A program made the translations under genes and the position numbers. Shown here one piece after another: positions 1 to 5,760 of a DNA stretch of 5,760 nucleotides (position 1 is the first letter of the stretch; every line of letters starts with the position of its first letter). This DNA is from Neisseriales bacterium (GTDB taxonomy: Bacteria; Pseudomonadota; Gammaproteobacteria; Burkholderiales; UBA11063). The stretch is from positions 1-5,760 of the forward strand of contig DPRZ01000024.1 in the NCBI GenBank assembly GCA_003538525.1, read 5' to 3'. Below the pieces are notes generated by a model. That model saw only the letters and a list, made by a program, of their open reading frames with translations, had not been told where the DNA came from and did not search any database.

Positions 1-1761
1 TATGGTAATGCCGTTTCTTGGTCGGATTTAATCGTATTGGCTGGTACTGTCTCATTGGAGTCAATGGGGATGCAACCAATTGGTTTTGCCTTTGGACGTC
101 AAGATGATTGGCAATCAGATAACACAAATTGGGGTCTTAGCCCAGAAGAACTTTCAAGTAACGTTAGAAATGGTAAGCTAGAAACACAATATTCAGCTAC
201 TCAAATGGGCTTAATTTATGTGAATCCTGAGGGTCCTGATGGTAAGCCGGATAAAGTTGGGGCGGGAAGTGATATTCGTCAAGCTTTTGGCGGTATGGGG
301 ATGAATGATCGCGAAACCGTTGCTCTGATCGCTGGTGGGCATACCTTTGGTAAAACGCATGGTGCGGCACCGTCTAATAAATACTCAGGGCCTGCTCCAG
401 ATAAAGCGCCAATTGAACAACAAGGCTTAGGTTGGAAGAGTAGTTATGGAACCGGTGTCGGTGATGATGCAATTGGTAGTGGTTTGGAAGGTTCTTGGAC
501 CTCAACGCCTACTGCTTGGAATCATGATTTCTTAAACAATCTATATAATTTAGATTGGAAATTAACTAAGAGCCCAGCGGGTGCGAATCAATGGACACCA
601 ATTTCTGCCAAAGGAGTTAAGGTTCCAGATGCAGAGAATCCAAATTCATATCACAAGCCGATTATGTTTACTACCGATTTGGCGTTAAAAGAAGATCCAA
701 TTTATAATAAATATGCTCAAGAGTTCTATAAGAATCCAGCAGAATTTAAACAGGCTTTTGCTGAGGCATGGTTTAAACTAACTCATCGCGATATGGGACC
801 TAAATCACGTTATATGGGACCTTGGGTTCCTCAAGAAAACTTTATCTGGCAGGATCCTACGCCTAAGGCGGATTATAAGCCAGTTTCCCAGCAAGATCTA
901 GCCCAGCTGAAGAAAGAGATTTTAAATTCTGGACTTACTACCTCTGAACTAGTCAAAACGGCTTGGGCATCAGCGTCTAGTTACCGTAAAACTGATTATC
1001 GCGGTGGTTCAGATGGCGCTAGAATAGCCTTGGCTCCAGAGAAAGATTGGGCAATGAATGAGCCTGCTGAACTGAATAAAGTGCTTGCTAAATTAAAAGA
1101 TATTCAAAGCAAGTTTAATAACAGTAAGAAAGACGGTACTAAAGTATCGTTGGCAGACTTGATTGTTCTTGGTGGTAATACTGCGATTGAACAAGCAGCT
1201 AAAAAAACTGGTTATGCGCTGCAAATTCCATTTGTTTCGGGTAGAACCGATGCTACGCAAGCTCAAACTGATGTGGCGACAACTGACTATTTGAAGACTA
1301 AGTCAGATGGGTTTATTAATTATACCGATGGAAGTGTGAGTGCGAATAAACTTCCTCAGGCTTTAGTTGAAAAAGCTAGTATGCTAAATCTCGATGTTCC
1401 AGAGATGACGGTTCTGGTTGGTGGTTTACGTGCGTTAGATGCTAATTATAAAGATTCAAAAGACGGTGTGTTAACCTCAACACCAGGTGAATTAAATAAT
1501 GCGTTCTTTGTTAACTTACTCGATATGTCAACGGCATGGAAAAAATCGGCGAAAGATGGTGAATATATTGGTTATGATAGAAAATCAGGTAAGCAAAAAT
1601 GGACAGCTTCTTCAGTGGATTTAATCTTTGGATCTAATTCAGAGCTTAAAGCAGTTGCTCAAGTCTATGCTGAAAATGGCAATCAACAGAAATTCATCAA
1701 CGATTTCGCTAATGCTTGGAATAAAACCATGATGTTAGGTAGATTTGATTTGCAAAATTAA
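1..1761 (+). CDS. katG: Catalase-peroxidase KatG, C-terminal ~586 residues (5' end outside window)
   Basis: This is the 3' part of a bifunctional haem catalase-peroxidase, which breaks down hydrogen peroxide and also oxidises peroxidase substrates. The reading frame is open from base 1, and the first codons ([15 protein letters not shown]) are internal KatG sequence, so the true start lies upstream. About 140-150 of the usual ~720-740 residues are missing, including the distal Arg/Trp/His. Visible key residues, numbered from the codon at base 1, are the adduct Tyr73 in [11 protein letters not shown] (bases 217-219), adduct Met99 (295-297), proximal haem ligand His114 in [10 protein letters not shown] (340-342), proximal Trp166 (496-498), Asp226 in TTDLAL, and the mobile Arg263 in THRDMGP (787-789). 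Their spacing matches my memory of Mycobacterium tuberculosis KatG (Y229, M255, H270, W321, D381, R418) apart from one extra residue before the Trp. The haem-free C-terminal domain is complete and ends in GRFDLQN. The usual LENPLAA stretch before the adduct Tyr reads LETQYSA. Any signal peptide would be outside the window. Confidence 0.97.
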   Translation, partial: YGNAVSWSDLIVLAGTVSLESMGMQPIGFAFGRQDDWQSDNTNWGLSPEELSSNVRNGKLETQYSATQMGLIYVNPEGPDGKPDKVGAGSDIRQAFGGMGMNDRETVALIAGGHTFGKTHGAAPSNKYSGPAPDKAPIEQQGLGWKSSYGTGVGDDAIGSGLEGSWTSTPTAWNHDFLNNLYNLDWKLTKSPAGANQWTPISAKGVKVPDAENPNSYHKPIMFTTDLALKEDPIYNKYAQEFYKNPAEFKQAFAEAWFKLTHRDMGPKSRYMGPWVPQENFIWQDPTPKADYKPVSQQDLAQLKKEILNSGLTTSELVKTAWASASSYRKTDYRGGSDGARIALAPEKDWAMNEPAELNKVLAKLKDIQSKFNNSKKDGTKVSLADLIVLGGNTAIEQAAKKTGYALQIPFVSGRTDATQAQTDVATTDYLKTKSDGFINYTDGSVSANKLPQALVEKASMLNLDVPEMTVLVGGLRALDANYKDSKDGVLTSTPGELNNAFFVNLLDMSTAWKKSAKDGEYIGYDRKSGKQKWTASSVDLIFGSNSELKAVAQVYAENGNQQKFINDFANAWNKTMMLGRFDLQN

Positions 1762-1785
1762 TTTCTGTCGTATGCTTTATAAAGC

Positions 1786-1825
1786 TGGCTTATCTTTTAG
1801 GTGATGGGTAAGCTAACTTTTTCTT
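1786..1825 (+). terminator. Possible intrinsic terminator of katG
   Basis: A nine-pair stem (tggcttatc at 1786-1794 with ggtaagcta at 1807-1815, including two G-T wobbles) encloses a 12-base loop and is followed by a T-rich run at 1818-1825 (five Ts, C, two Ts). It begins 24 bases after the katG stop. The loop is long and the stem only moderately GC-rich, so this is a weak terminator call that gains support from its position. Confidence 0.4.
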
Positions 1826-1826
1826 C

Positions 1827-1854
1827 AATTGGTGACTTTTATGTCACCAATTTT
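1827..1854 (+). terminator. Perfect 10-bp hairpin downstream of katG
   Basis: aattggtgac (1827-1836) and gtcaccaatt (1843-1852) are exact reverse complements around a 6-base loop, ttttat. The right arm ends in TT and is followed by two more Ts, so the T tail is only four long and half of it lies in the stem. It sits directly after the first hairpin. It could be a second, back-up terminator or a 3'-end stabilising structure. It could also be an operator-like palindrome for the next gene, though it lies about 75 bases upstream of that gene's -35 element, which makes an operator role less likely. Confidence 0.45.
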
Positions 1855-1928
1855 AACGTTTATCTAGTTGTATCTGTAAGTATAGTTAAATTATTAAGGT
1901 ACAAGTTTAAGTAAATAGTGTTATTAAC

Positions 1929-1958
1929 TTGATTTATAGCCTTAAGATACTATATAAT
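1929..1958 (+). promoter_or_regulatory. Sigma-70-type promoter of the YccA-like gene
   Basis: An exact TATAAT -10 element at 1953-1958 is preceded, 18 bases upstream, by TTGATT (1929-1934), which matches four of the six bases of the -35 consensus TTGACA. Transcription would begin near 1965, giving a leader of about 32 bases. The region is generally AT-rich, which raises the chance of a spurious match, but the spacing and the position before the gene are right. Confidence 0.6.
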
Positions 1959-1983
1959 AGACGTGGAAAACGAGTTTATTTAA

Positions 1984-1988
1984 AAGGA
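1984..1988 (+). promoter_or_regulatory. Ribosome binding site of the YccA-like gene
   Basis: AAGGA lies 8 bases before the ATG at 1997. It is a good Shine-Dalgarno match at normal spacing and supports this start over the later in-frame ATG codons at 2030 and 2057. Confidence 0.75.
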
Positions 1989-1996
1989 CACACTCA

Positions 1997-2692
1997 ATGA
2001 ATTACAATTATCAACAACAACAATATGCGATGGCAGCACCATCACAAGGCGTACGGATGCAGGTTTTACGCAGCACCTATTTATTATTAGCCTTGTCAAT
2101 GATTCCAACTGCAATTGGGGCTTTGATTGGCGTGAATATGTCGTTTATGTTTTTAGCAGGTAGCCCAATTATGGGAACTATCATGTTAATTGGCGGTATG
2201 TATTTCTTAATGTTTATGGTGCAAAAGAATCGCAATAGCTTTGCAGGAATTGTGTGGTTGATGGGCTTTACCTTGTTTATGGGTGGCTTACTTGGTCCAT
2301 TATTGCAAATGGCGTTACGCATTCCAAATGGTAGCCAGTTAATTTTATTAGCGGCATTACTAACTTCAGCGGTGTTTTTTGTAATGAGTGCAATGGCCTT
2401 TACAATTAAACGTGAAACCCCAGCTTTAACTAACTTCTTGACCATCGGTATGGTGGTAATTGTGATCGGAATGATCGCTGGTATTTTCTTCCATACGCCA
2501 ATGATGCAATTAATGTTGTGTGGTGCGTTTGTTATTTTCTCTTCAATGATGATTTTATGGCAAGTAAATCAAATTATCATTGGTGGTGAAACTAATTATA
2601 TTTCAGCAACCTTAAGTATTTATGTTAGTTTATATAATTTATTTACCAGCCTGTTGCAAATTATTATTGCTTTATCTGGTAACAGAAGATAA
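1997..2692 (+). CDS. yccA: YccA-like Bax inhibitor-1 family inner-membrane protein
   Basis: This is a 231-residue polytopic membrane protein of the Bax inhibitor-1 (UPF0005) family, closest in my judgement to E. coli YccA (about 219 residues). YccA is a substrate and modulator of the membrane protease FtsH and has been linked to protection of the Sec translocon; that role is transferred here by homology only. A polar, Gln-rich N-terminal tail (residues 1-25, including QQQQ) is followed by about seven hydrophobic segments near residues 26-47, 49-73, 82-105, 113-135, 146-166, 168-190 and 203-226. The strongest family signature is the C-terminal GGETNYISATLSIYVSLYN, which closely matches the end of YccA as I recall it. 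The acidic pair used as a pH/calcium sensor in the BI-1 homologue BsYetJ is absent: by my alignment the positions are Gln189 and Ser211. The gene has its own promoter and a following terminator, so it is probably monocistronic. Confidence 0.88.
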   Translation: MNYNYQQQQYAMAAPSQGVRMQVLRSTYLLLALSMIPTAIGALIGVNMSFMFLAGSPIMGTIMLIGGMYFLMFMVQKNRNSFAGIVWLMGFTLFMGGLLGPLLQMALRIPNGSQLILLAALLTSAVFFVMSAMAFTIKRETPALTNFLTIGMVVIVIGMIAGIFFHTPMMQLMLCGAFVIFSSMMILWQVNQIIIGGETNYISATLSIYVSLYNLFTSLLQIIIALSGNRR

Positions 2693-2709
2693 TTAATTTA
2701 ATCTGAATG

Positions 2710-2737
2710 GATCGCTAATTGTTGGCGGTCTTTTTTT
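2710..2737 (+). terminator. Intrinsic terminator after the YccA-like gene
   Basis: gatcgcta (2710-2717) pairs with tggcggtc (2723-2730) over eight pairs, two of them G-T, around a 5-base loop, and is followed directly by seven Ts (2731-2737). It starts 17 bases after the stop at 2692. This is the clearest terminator in the window. The T run ends only 10 bases before the uvrB ATG, so it could also act as a leader hairpin for uvrB. Confidence 0.85.
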
Positions 2738-2747
2738 GTATATAAAG

Positions 2748-4751
2748 ATGAATATTATTCAAAAGAACCTCAATCAATTTAAGTTACTCAAACCCTTTGA
2801 AGCCGCTGGTGATCAACCTAAGGCAATTCAAAGCTTAGTTGAGGGTTTGAATGATGGCTTACAATATCAAACGCTGCTGGGTGTAACGGGGAGTGGTAAA
2901 ACTTACACCATGGCTAATATTATTGCCGAAACGGGGCGTCCAGCTATCGTGATGGTGCATAATAAAACTCTGGCAGCACAATTATATGCCGAATTTCGTG
3001 ACTTTTTTCCAGAAAATGCCGTTGAATATTTTGTGTCATACTATGATTATTATCAGCCTGAAGCCTATGTTCCACATAAAGATTTATTTATTGAAAAAGA
3101 TTCAGCGATTAATGAACATATTGAACAAATGCGTTTATCGGCGACCAAGTCCATGCTGGAGCGCAATGATGTAATTATCGTGGCAACCGTCTCAGCTATT
3201 TATGGGATTGGTGATGAAGCGGCGTACCAGAAGATGATTTTGCATCTCAAAGAAAAAGAAATTCTGACGCAAGCCGAAGCGATCCGTCAGCTAGTCAGTA
3301 TGCAATATCAACGCGCCGATGTCGAATTTAATCGCGGGTCATTTCGCGTGCGCGGTGATACGATTGATGTATTTCCCGCTGAGTTTTATGATAAAGCCGT
3401 ACGGATTAGTCTCTTTGATGATGAAATTGATGGTTTATTTTTGTTTGATCCATTGACGGGCAAAATTGAGCGACGAATTAACCGCTTTACGGTTTTCCCC
3501 TCTTCGCATTATGTAACGCCACGTGAAACGGTGATGCATGCCTGTGAGGGAATTAAAACCGAATTAGAGCTCCGTATTAAAGAATATGAAGCGTTAGGCA
3601 AAACTATCGAGGCCTATCGGATTAAGCAGCGCACCGAATTTGATTTGGAAATGTTAAGCGAAATTGGCTTTTGCAAAGGGATTGAGAATTATTCACGGCA
3701 CTTAACTGGGCGCACACCAGGTGGACCGCCGCCAACCTTAATTGACTATTTACCAACTAATGCAATTATGTTTATTGATGAATCGCATGTTACCATTTCG
3801 CAAATTGGCGGAATGTATAATGGCGATCGGGTACGTAAGCAAAATTTGGTCGATTATGGTTTTCGCTTGCCATCTGCGATGGATAATCGACCGTTACGCT
3901 TCAACGAATTTGAGGCTAAGATGCCGCAAACGATTATGGTCTCCGCGACGCCTGGGAAGTATGAAGCTGAACATCAAGATAATTTAGTTGAACAAGTGGT
4001 GCGCCCAACTGGTTTACTCGATCCAGTCATCGAAGTGCGACCAGTCGAAACGCAAGTTGATGATTTACTGCATGAGATTCGCCTACGTAAAGCCAAATCA
4101 CAACGGGTTTTAGTGACGACCTTGACTAAAAAAATGTCAGAGCGCTTAAGTGAGTATTATGCCGAAAATGGGGTTAAAGTTCGCTATTTACATTCGGATA
4201 TTGATACTGTTGAACGGGTTGAAATTATTCGTGATTTACGCTTAGGCGTCTTTGATGTGTTGGTAGGTGTAAATTTACTCCGCGAAGGTCTCGATATGCC
4301 TGAGGTAAGTTTAGTTGCGGTTTTTGATGCAGATAAAGAAGGGTTTTTACGTTCGGAGCGCTCATTAATTCAAACTATTGGTCGTGCAGCACGCAACGTC
4401 GATGGCATGGCAATTTTTTATGCGGCACGAATTACCAATGCGATGCAAGTTGCGTTAGATGAAACCGCACGGCGGCGTGAAAAGCAAATTGCGCATAATT
4501 TGCTACATGGAATTACACCGCAAACGATAGTTAAGTCGATTAATGATATTCTCGATGGCGTATATAAAGAATCCGCCAAAAATGAATTTGAAATTAAACT
4601 GCCCGAAAATATGAGTGAAAAAGACTTAACTAAATTAATTAAACAAGTTGAAAAACGCATGAAAGAACATGCTTTGAATTTGGAATATGAAGCTGCGGCA
4701 AAATGTCGTGATGAATTGAAGTTATTACGAGATTTGATGTTTAAAAGTTAG
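2748..4751 (+). CDS. uvrB: UvrB, damage-recognition helicase subunit of UvrABC nucleotide excision repair
   Basis: UvrB receives damaged DNA from UvrA, checks the lesion by threading one strand behind a beta-hairpin, and recruits UvrC for incision. The product is complete at 667 residues (E. coli about 673). Visible in order are Walker A GVTGSGKT (residues 45-52), the tyrosine-rich beta-hairpin [14 protein letters not shown] (94-107, with Tyr98, 99, 101 and 102 matching E. coli Tyr92, 93, 95 and 96), the UvrA-binding region (~150-250), the DESH Walker B box (344-347), SATP (399-402), HSDID (482-486), [11 protein letters not shown] (from 509), QTIGRAARN (542-550) and a C-terminal UVR domain (~627-662). 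No key residue is missing. I chose ATG 2748, giving [17 protein letters not shown]. The in-frame TTG at 2736 lies in the terminator T run. There is no good Shine-Dalgarno sequence (only AAAG directly before the ATG), so the start is less certain than the gene. Sequence style ([39 protein letters not shown]) recalls Neisseriales UvrB. It probably leads an operon with the two udk genes. Confidence 0.98.
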   Translation: MNIIQKNLNQFKLLKPFEAAGDQPKAIQSLVEGLNDGLQYQTLLGVTGSGKTYTMANIIAETGRPAIVMVHNKTLAAQLYAEFRDFFPENAVEYFVSYYDYYQPEAYVPHKDLFIEKDSAINEHIEQMRLSATKSMLERNDVIIVATVSAIYGIGDEAAYQKMILHLKEKEILTQAEAIRQLVSMQYQRADVEFNRGSFRVRGDTIDVFPAEFYDKAVRISLFDDEIDGLFLFDPLTGKIERRINRFTVFPSSHYVTPRETVMHACEGIKTELELRIKEYEALGKTIEAYRIKQRTEFDLEMLSEIGFCKGIENYSRHLTGRTPGGPPPTLIDYLPTNAIMFIDESHVTISQIGGMYNGDRVRKQNLVDYGFRLPSAMDNRPLRFNEFEAKMPQTIMVSATPGKYEAEHQDNLVEQVVRPTGLLDPVIEVRPVETQVDDLLHEIRLRKAKSQRVLVTTLTKKMSERLSEYYAENGVKVRYLHSDIDTVERVEIIRDLRLGVFDVLVGVNLLREGLDMPEVSLVAVFDADKEGFLRSERSLIQTIGRAARNVDGMAIFYAARITNAMQVALDETARRREKQIAHNLLHGITPQTIVKSINDILDGVYKESAKNEFEIKLPENMSEKDLTKLIKQVEKRMKEHALNLEYEAAAKCRDELKLLRDLMFKS

Positions 4752-4809
4752 ATTAGTGTAGAGATTGAATTAAAATTAGCTTGATGAGATTTTATAAAAG
4801 GTTGGAAAA

Positions 4810-5460
4810 ATGAGTAGTTTTATTATTGGTGTGGCAGGCGGTTCAGGATCAGGTAAATCAACGGTAACCGAACATATTGTTGGTGCAATTGGTGCCGATA
4901 AAGTTGCGGTAATTATTCAAGATAATTATTATGTGGATTTAGGGCATTTAACTCCTGAGCAACGCCGTAAGGTAAATTTTGATCATCCAGATTCATTTGA
5001 TTGGGAGCTGATGCTTAAACAAATTGATGATTTGTCTAATGGTGTACCAATTGAAATGCCAACCTATGATTATTCACGGGATACGCGACGTGCTGAGACG
5101 ATTACGGTTTTACCTGCGCCAATTATTGTAATTGAGGGCTTATTTGCGTTGTTAGATGCGAGTATGCGTAAATATATGGCACTGCGGATCTTTGTGGATA
5201 CGGCGGATGATATTCGTTTTATTCGGCGTTTGCAACGTGATATTATCGAGCGTGGTCGTTCAACCGAGTCGGTAATTAAACAATATTTAGAATCGGTGCG
5301 CCCGATGCATCGCCAATTTATTGAACCATCCAAGCGTAATGCGCATATCATTATTCCTCATGGCGCTAACAAAGCTGCGTTAGAAATGTTAGTTGCTCGG
5401 GTTCGTGCCGCGATTAATCATGAGGAATTGTCCGTGTCTACTTATTTTGAAGAGGTTTAA
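4810..5460 (+). CDS. udk: Uridine kinase family protein, tandem copy 1
   Basis: This 216-residue protein belongs to the uridine/cytidine kinase branch of P-loop kinases, which phosphorylate uridine and cytidine to UMP and CMP in pyrimidine salvage in the cytoplasm. E. coli Udk is about 213 residues. Walker A is GGSGSGKS (residues 10-17). Asp38 and Tyr41 in QDNYY correspond to human UCK2 Asp62 and Tyr65. Phe57-Asp58 in NFDHP correspond to UCK2 Phe83-Asp84. The strand motif VIEGLF lies at 107-112, and the lid arginines are Arg140, 143, 148 and 150 in RRLQRDIIERGR. FIEPSKR (170-176) and IIPHG (181-185) are also family sequence. One position is odd: the base-contacting motif usually written YDFxxHTR is YDYSRDTR here, so the His (UCK2 His117) is Asp91. 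A different base preference is therefore possible. ATG 4810 is supported by AAAAGG (4796-4801) 8 bases upstream. The 58-bp gap after uvrB shows no terminator, so co-transcription with uvrB is likely. Confidence 0.93.
   Translation: MSSFIIGVAGGSGSGKSTVTEHIVGAIGADKVAVIIQDNYYVDLGHLTPEQRRKVNFDHPDSFDWELMLKQIDDLSNGVPIEMPTYDYSRDTRRAETITVLPAPIIVIEGLFALLDASMRKYMALRIFVDTADDIRFIRRLQRDIIERGRSTESVIKQYLESVRPMHRQFIEPSKRNAHIIIPHGANKAALEMLVARVRAAINHEELSVSTYFEEV
5449..5455 (+). promoter_or_regulatory. Ribosome binding site of udk copy 2, inside the end of copy 1
   Basis: GAAGAGG lies within the last codons of udk copy 1 and ends 6 bases before the ATG at 5462. Its overlap with the upstream coding end, together with the 1-base gap between the genes, suggests translational coupling of the two kinases. 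Confidence 0.65.
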
Positions 5461-5461
5461 G

Positions 5462-5760
5462 ATGAAGCCATTTATTATTGGTGTGGCTGGTGGTTCTGGC
5501 TCGGGTAAATCGAAAGTAACCGAACAAATTATTCATGCGGTTGGTGCCGAAAAAGTAACGGTCTTTATTCAAGATAATTTCTATTTAGATCGTTCACATT
5601 TAACTCCAGAGGAGCGCAGTCGGGTGAATTTTGATCATCCTTCAGCCTTTGATTGGACGCTAATGACTAAATTATTGGATGATTTAGCCAATGGTGTGCC
5701 AGTTGAAATGCCCCAATATGATTTTACAACTCATACGCGGCTTGCCGCTACTAAAACCGT
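5462..5760 (+). CDS. udk: Uridine kinase family protein, tandem copy 2 (3' end outside window)
   Basis: The frame opens with MKPFIIGVAGGSGSGKSKVT and stays open for 99 complete codons plus two bases to the window edge, so roughly half of a ~210-residue uridine/cytidine kinase is visible. An ungapped hand comparison with copy 1 gives about 66 identical residues of 99. Walker A GGSGSGKS (10-17) is intact. The next residue is Lys instead of Thr, which is probably tolerated, since E. coli Udk has Leu there as I recall. Asp38 and Tyr41 in QDNFY and Phe57-Asp58 in NFDHP are kept. Unlike copy 1, the base-contact motif retains its histidine (YDFTTHTR, His91), so this copy looks more like a standard uridine/cytidine kinase. 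The lid and C-terminal parts cannot be judged. It starts one base after the copy 1 stop and is almost certainly in the same operon. The copies arose by tandem duplication but have diverged clearly, so the event is not recent. Confidence 0.92.
   Translation, partial: MKPFIIGVAGGSGSGKSKVTEQIIHAVGAEKVTVFIQDNFYLDRSHLTPEERSRVNFDHPSAFDWTLMTKLLDDLANGVPVEMPQYDFTTHTRLAATKT

Noticed and set aside
37..39. TTG at 37 as the start of the catalase-peroxidase gene
   Set aside because: The 12 codons before it encode conserved KatG sequence in the same frame with no stop, so the gene continues beyond the left edge.
2077..2445. Antisense open frame of 122 codons within the YccA-like gene
   Set aside because: It lies wholly inside a well-supported membrane protein gene, has no recognisable domain, and is explained by the codon bias of the sense strand.
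2736..2738. TTG at 2736 as the uvrB start
   Set aside because: It overlaps the last Ts of the terminator run, has no ribosome binding site, and adds four residues (MYIK) that I do not recognise from UvrB; ATG 2748 is the better choice.
2660..2747. LexA (SOS) operator before uvrB
   Set aside because: I looked for a CTGT-N8-ACAG type box. The nearest string, ctggtaacag at 2676-2685, has the wrong spacing and sequence.
4765..4798. Promoter between uvrB and udk copy 1
   Set aside because: TTGAAT (4765-4770) and TATAAA (4793-4798) are 22 bases apart, which is too far, and the putative -10 overlaps the ribosome binding site.
5070..5351. Antisense open frame of 93 codons within udk copy 1
   Set aside because: It is fully overlapped by conserved kinase sequence, and its product is Arg/Ser/Ile-rich and resembles no family I know.

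Overview
The window is AT-rich, densely coding and almost all on the + strand. It holds five genes: the 3' part of a catalase-peroxidase gene (katG), a YccA-type Bax-inhibitor-1 family membrane protein, a complete uvrB, a complete uridine kinase gene (udk), and the first 99 codons of a second, related uridine kinase gene that runs off the right edge. No rRNA, tRNA, CRISPR array, insertion sequence or phage gene is visible. The set looks like the chromosome of a low-GC proteobacterium. The UvrB sequence, as I remember the family, reads most like betaproteobacterial (Neisseriales-type) UvrB, and the membrane protein resembles YccA of gamma-proteobacteria. The placement is an inference from memory without alignment, and no species is claimed.

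Layout. Bases 1-1761 are katG, cut at the left edge so that the distal haem-pocket residues are missing. Bases 1762-1996 (235 bp) have no gene. They carry two consecutive hairpins that could end katG transcription, followed by a promoter with an exact TATAAT and a good ribosome binding site for the membrane protein gene at 1997-2692. A strong intrinsic terminator (2710-2737) lies between that gene and uvrB (2748-4751), only 10 bases before the chosen uvrB start. A 58-bp gap without a visible terminator leads to udk copy 1 (4810-5460). One base separates it from udk copy 2 (5462 to the window end), whose ribosome binding site lies inside the end of copy 1.

How the genes relate. katG (peroxide removal) and the YccA-like protein (probable membrane-protein quality control) look like separate transcription units. 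uvrB (nucleotide excision repair) and the two udk genes (pyrimidine nucleoside salvage) probably share a transcript, which is an arrangement rather than a pathway.

Most of the window is housekeeping and I do not see a convincing new multi-gene system. The points most worth a second look are the tandem uridine kinases, in which copy 1 has Asp where the family normally has a base-recognising His while copy 2 keeps His; the YccA-like protein, which lacks both acidic residues of the BI-1 dyad; and the terminator directly in front of uvrB.
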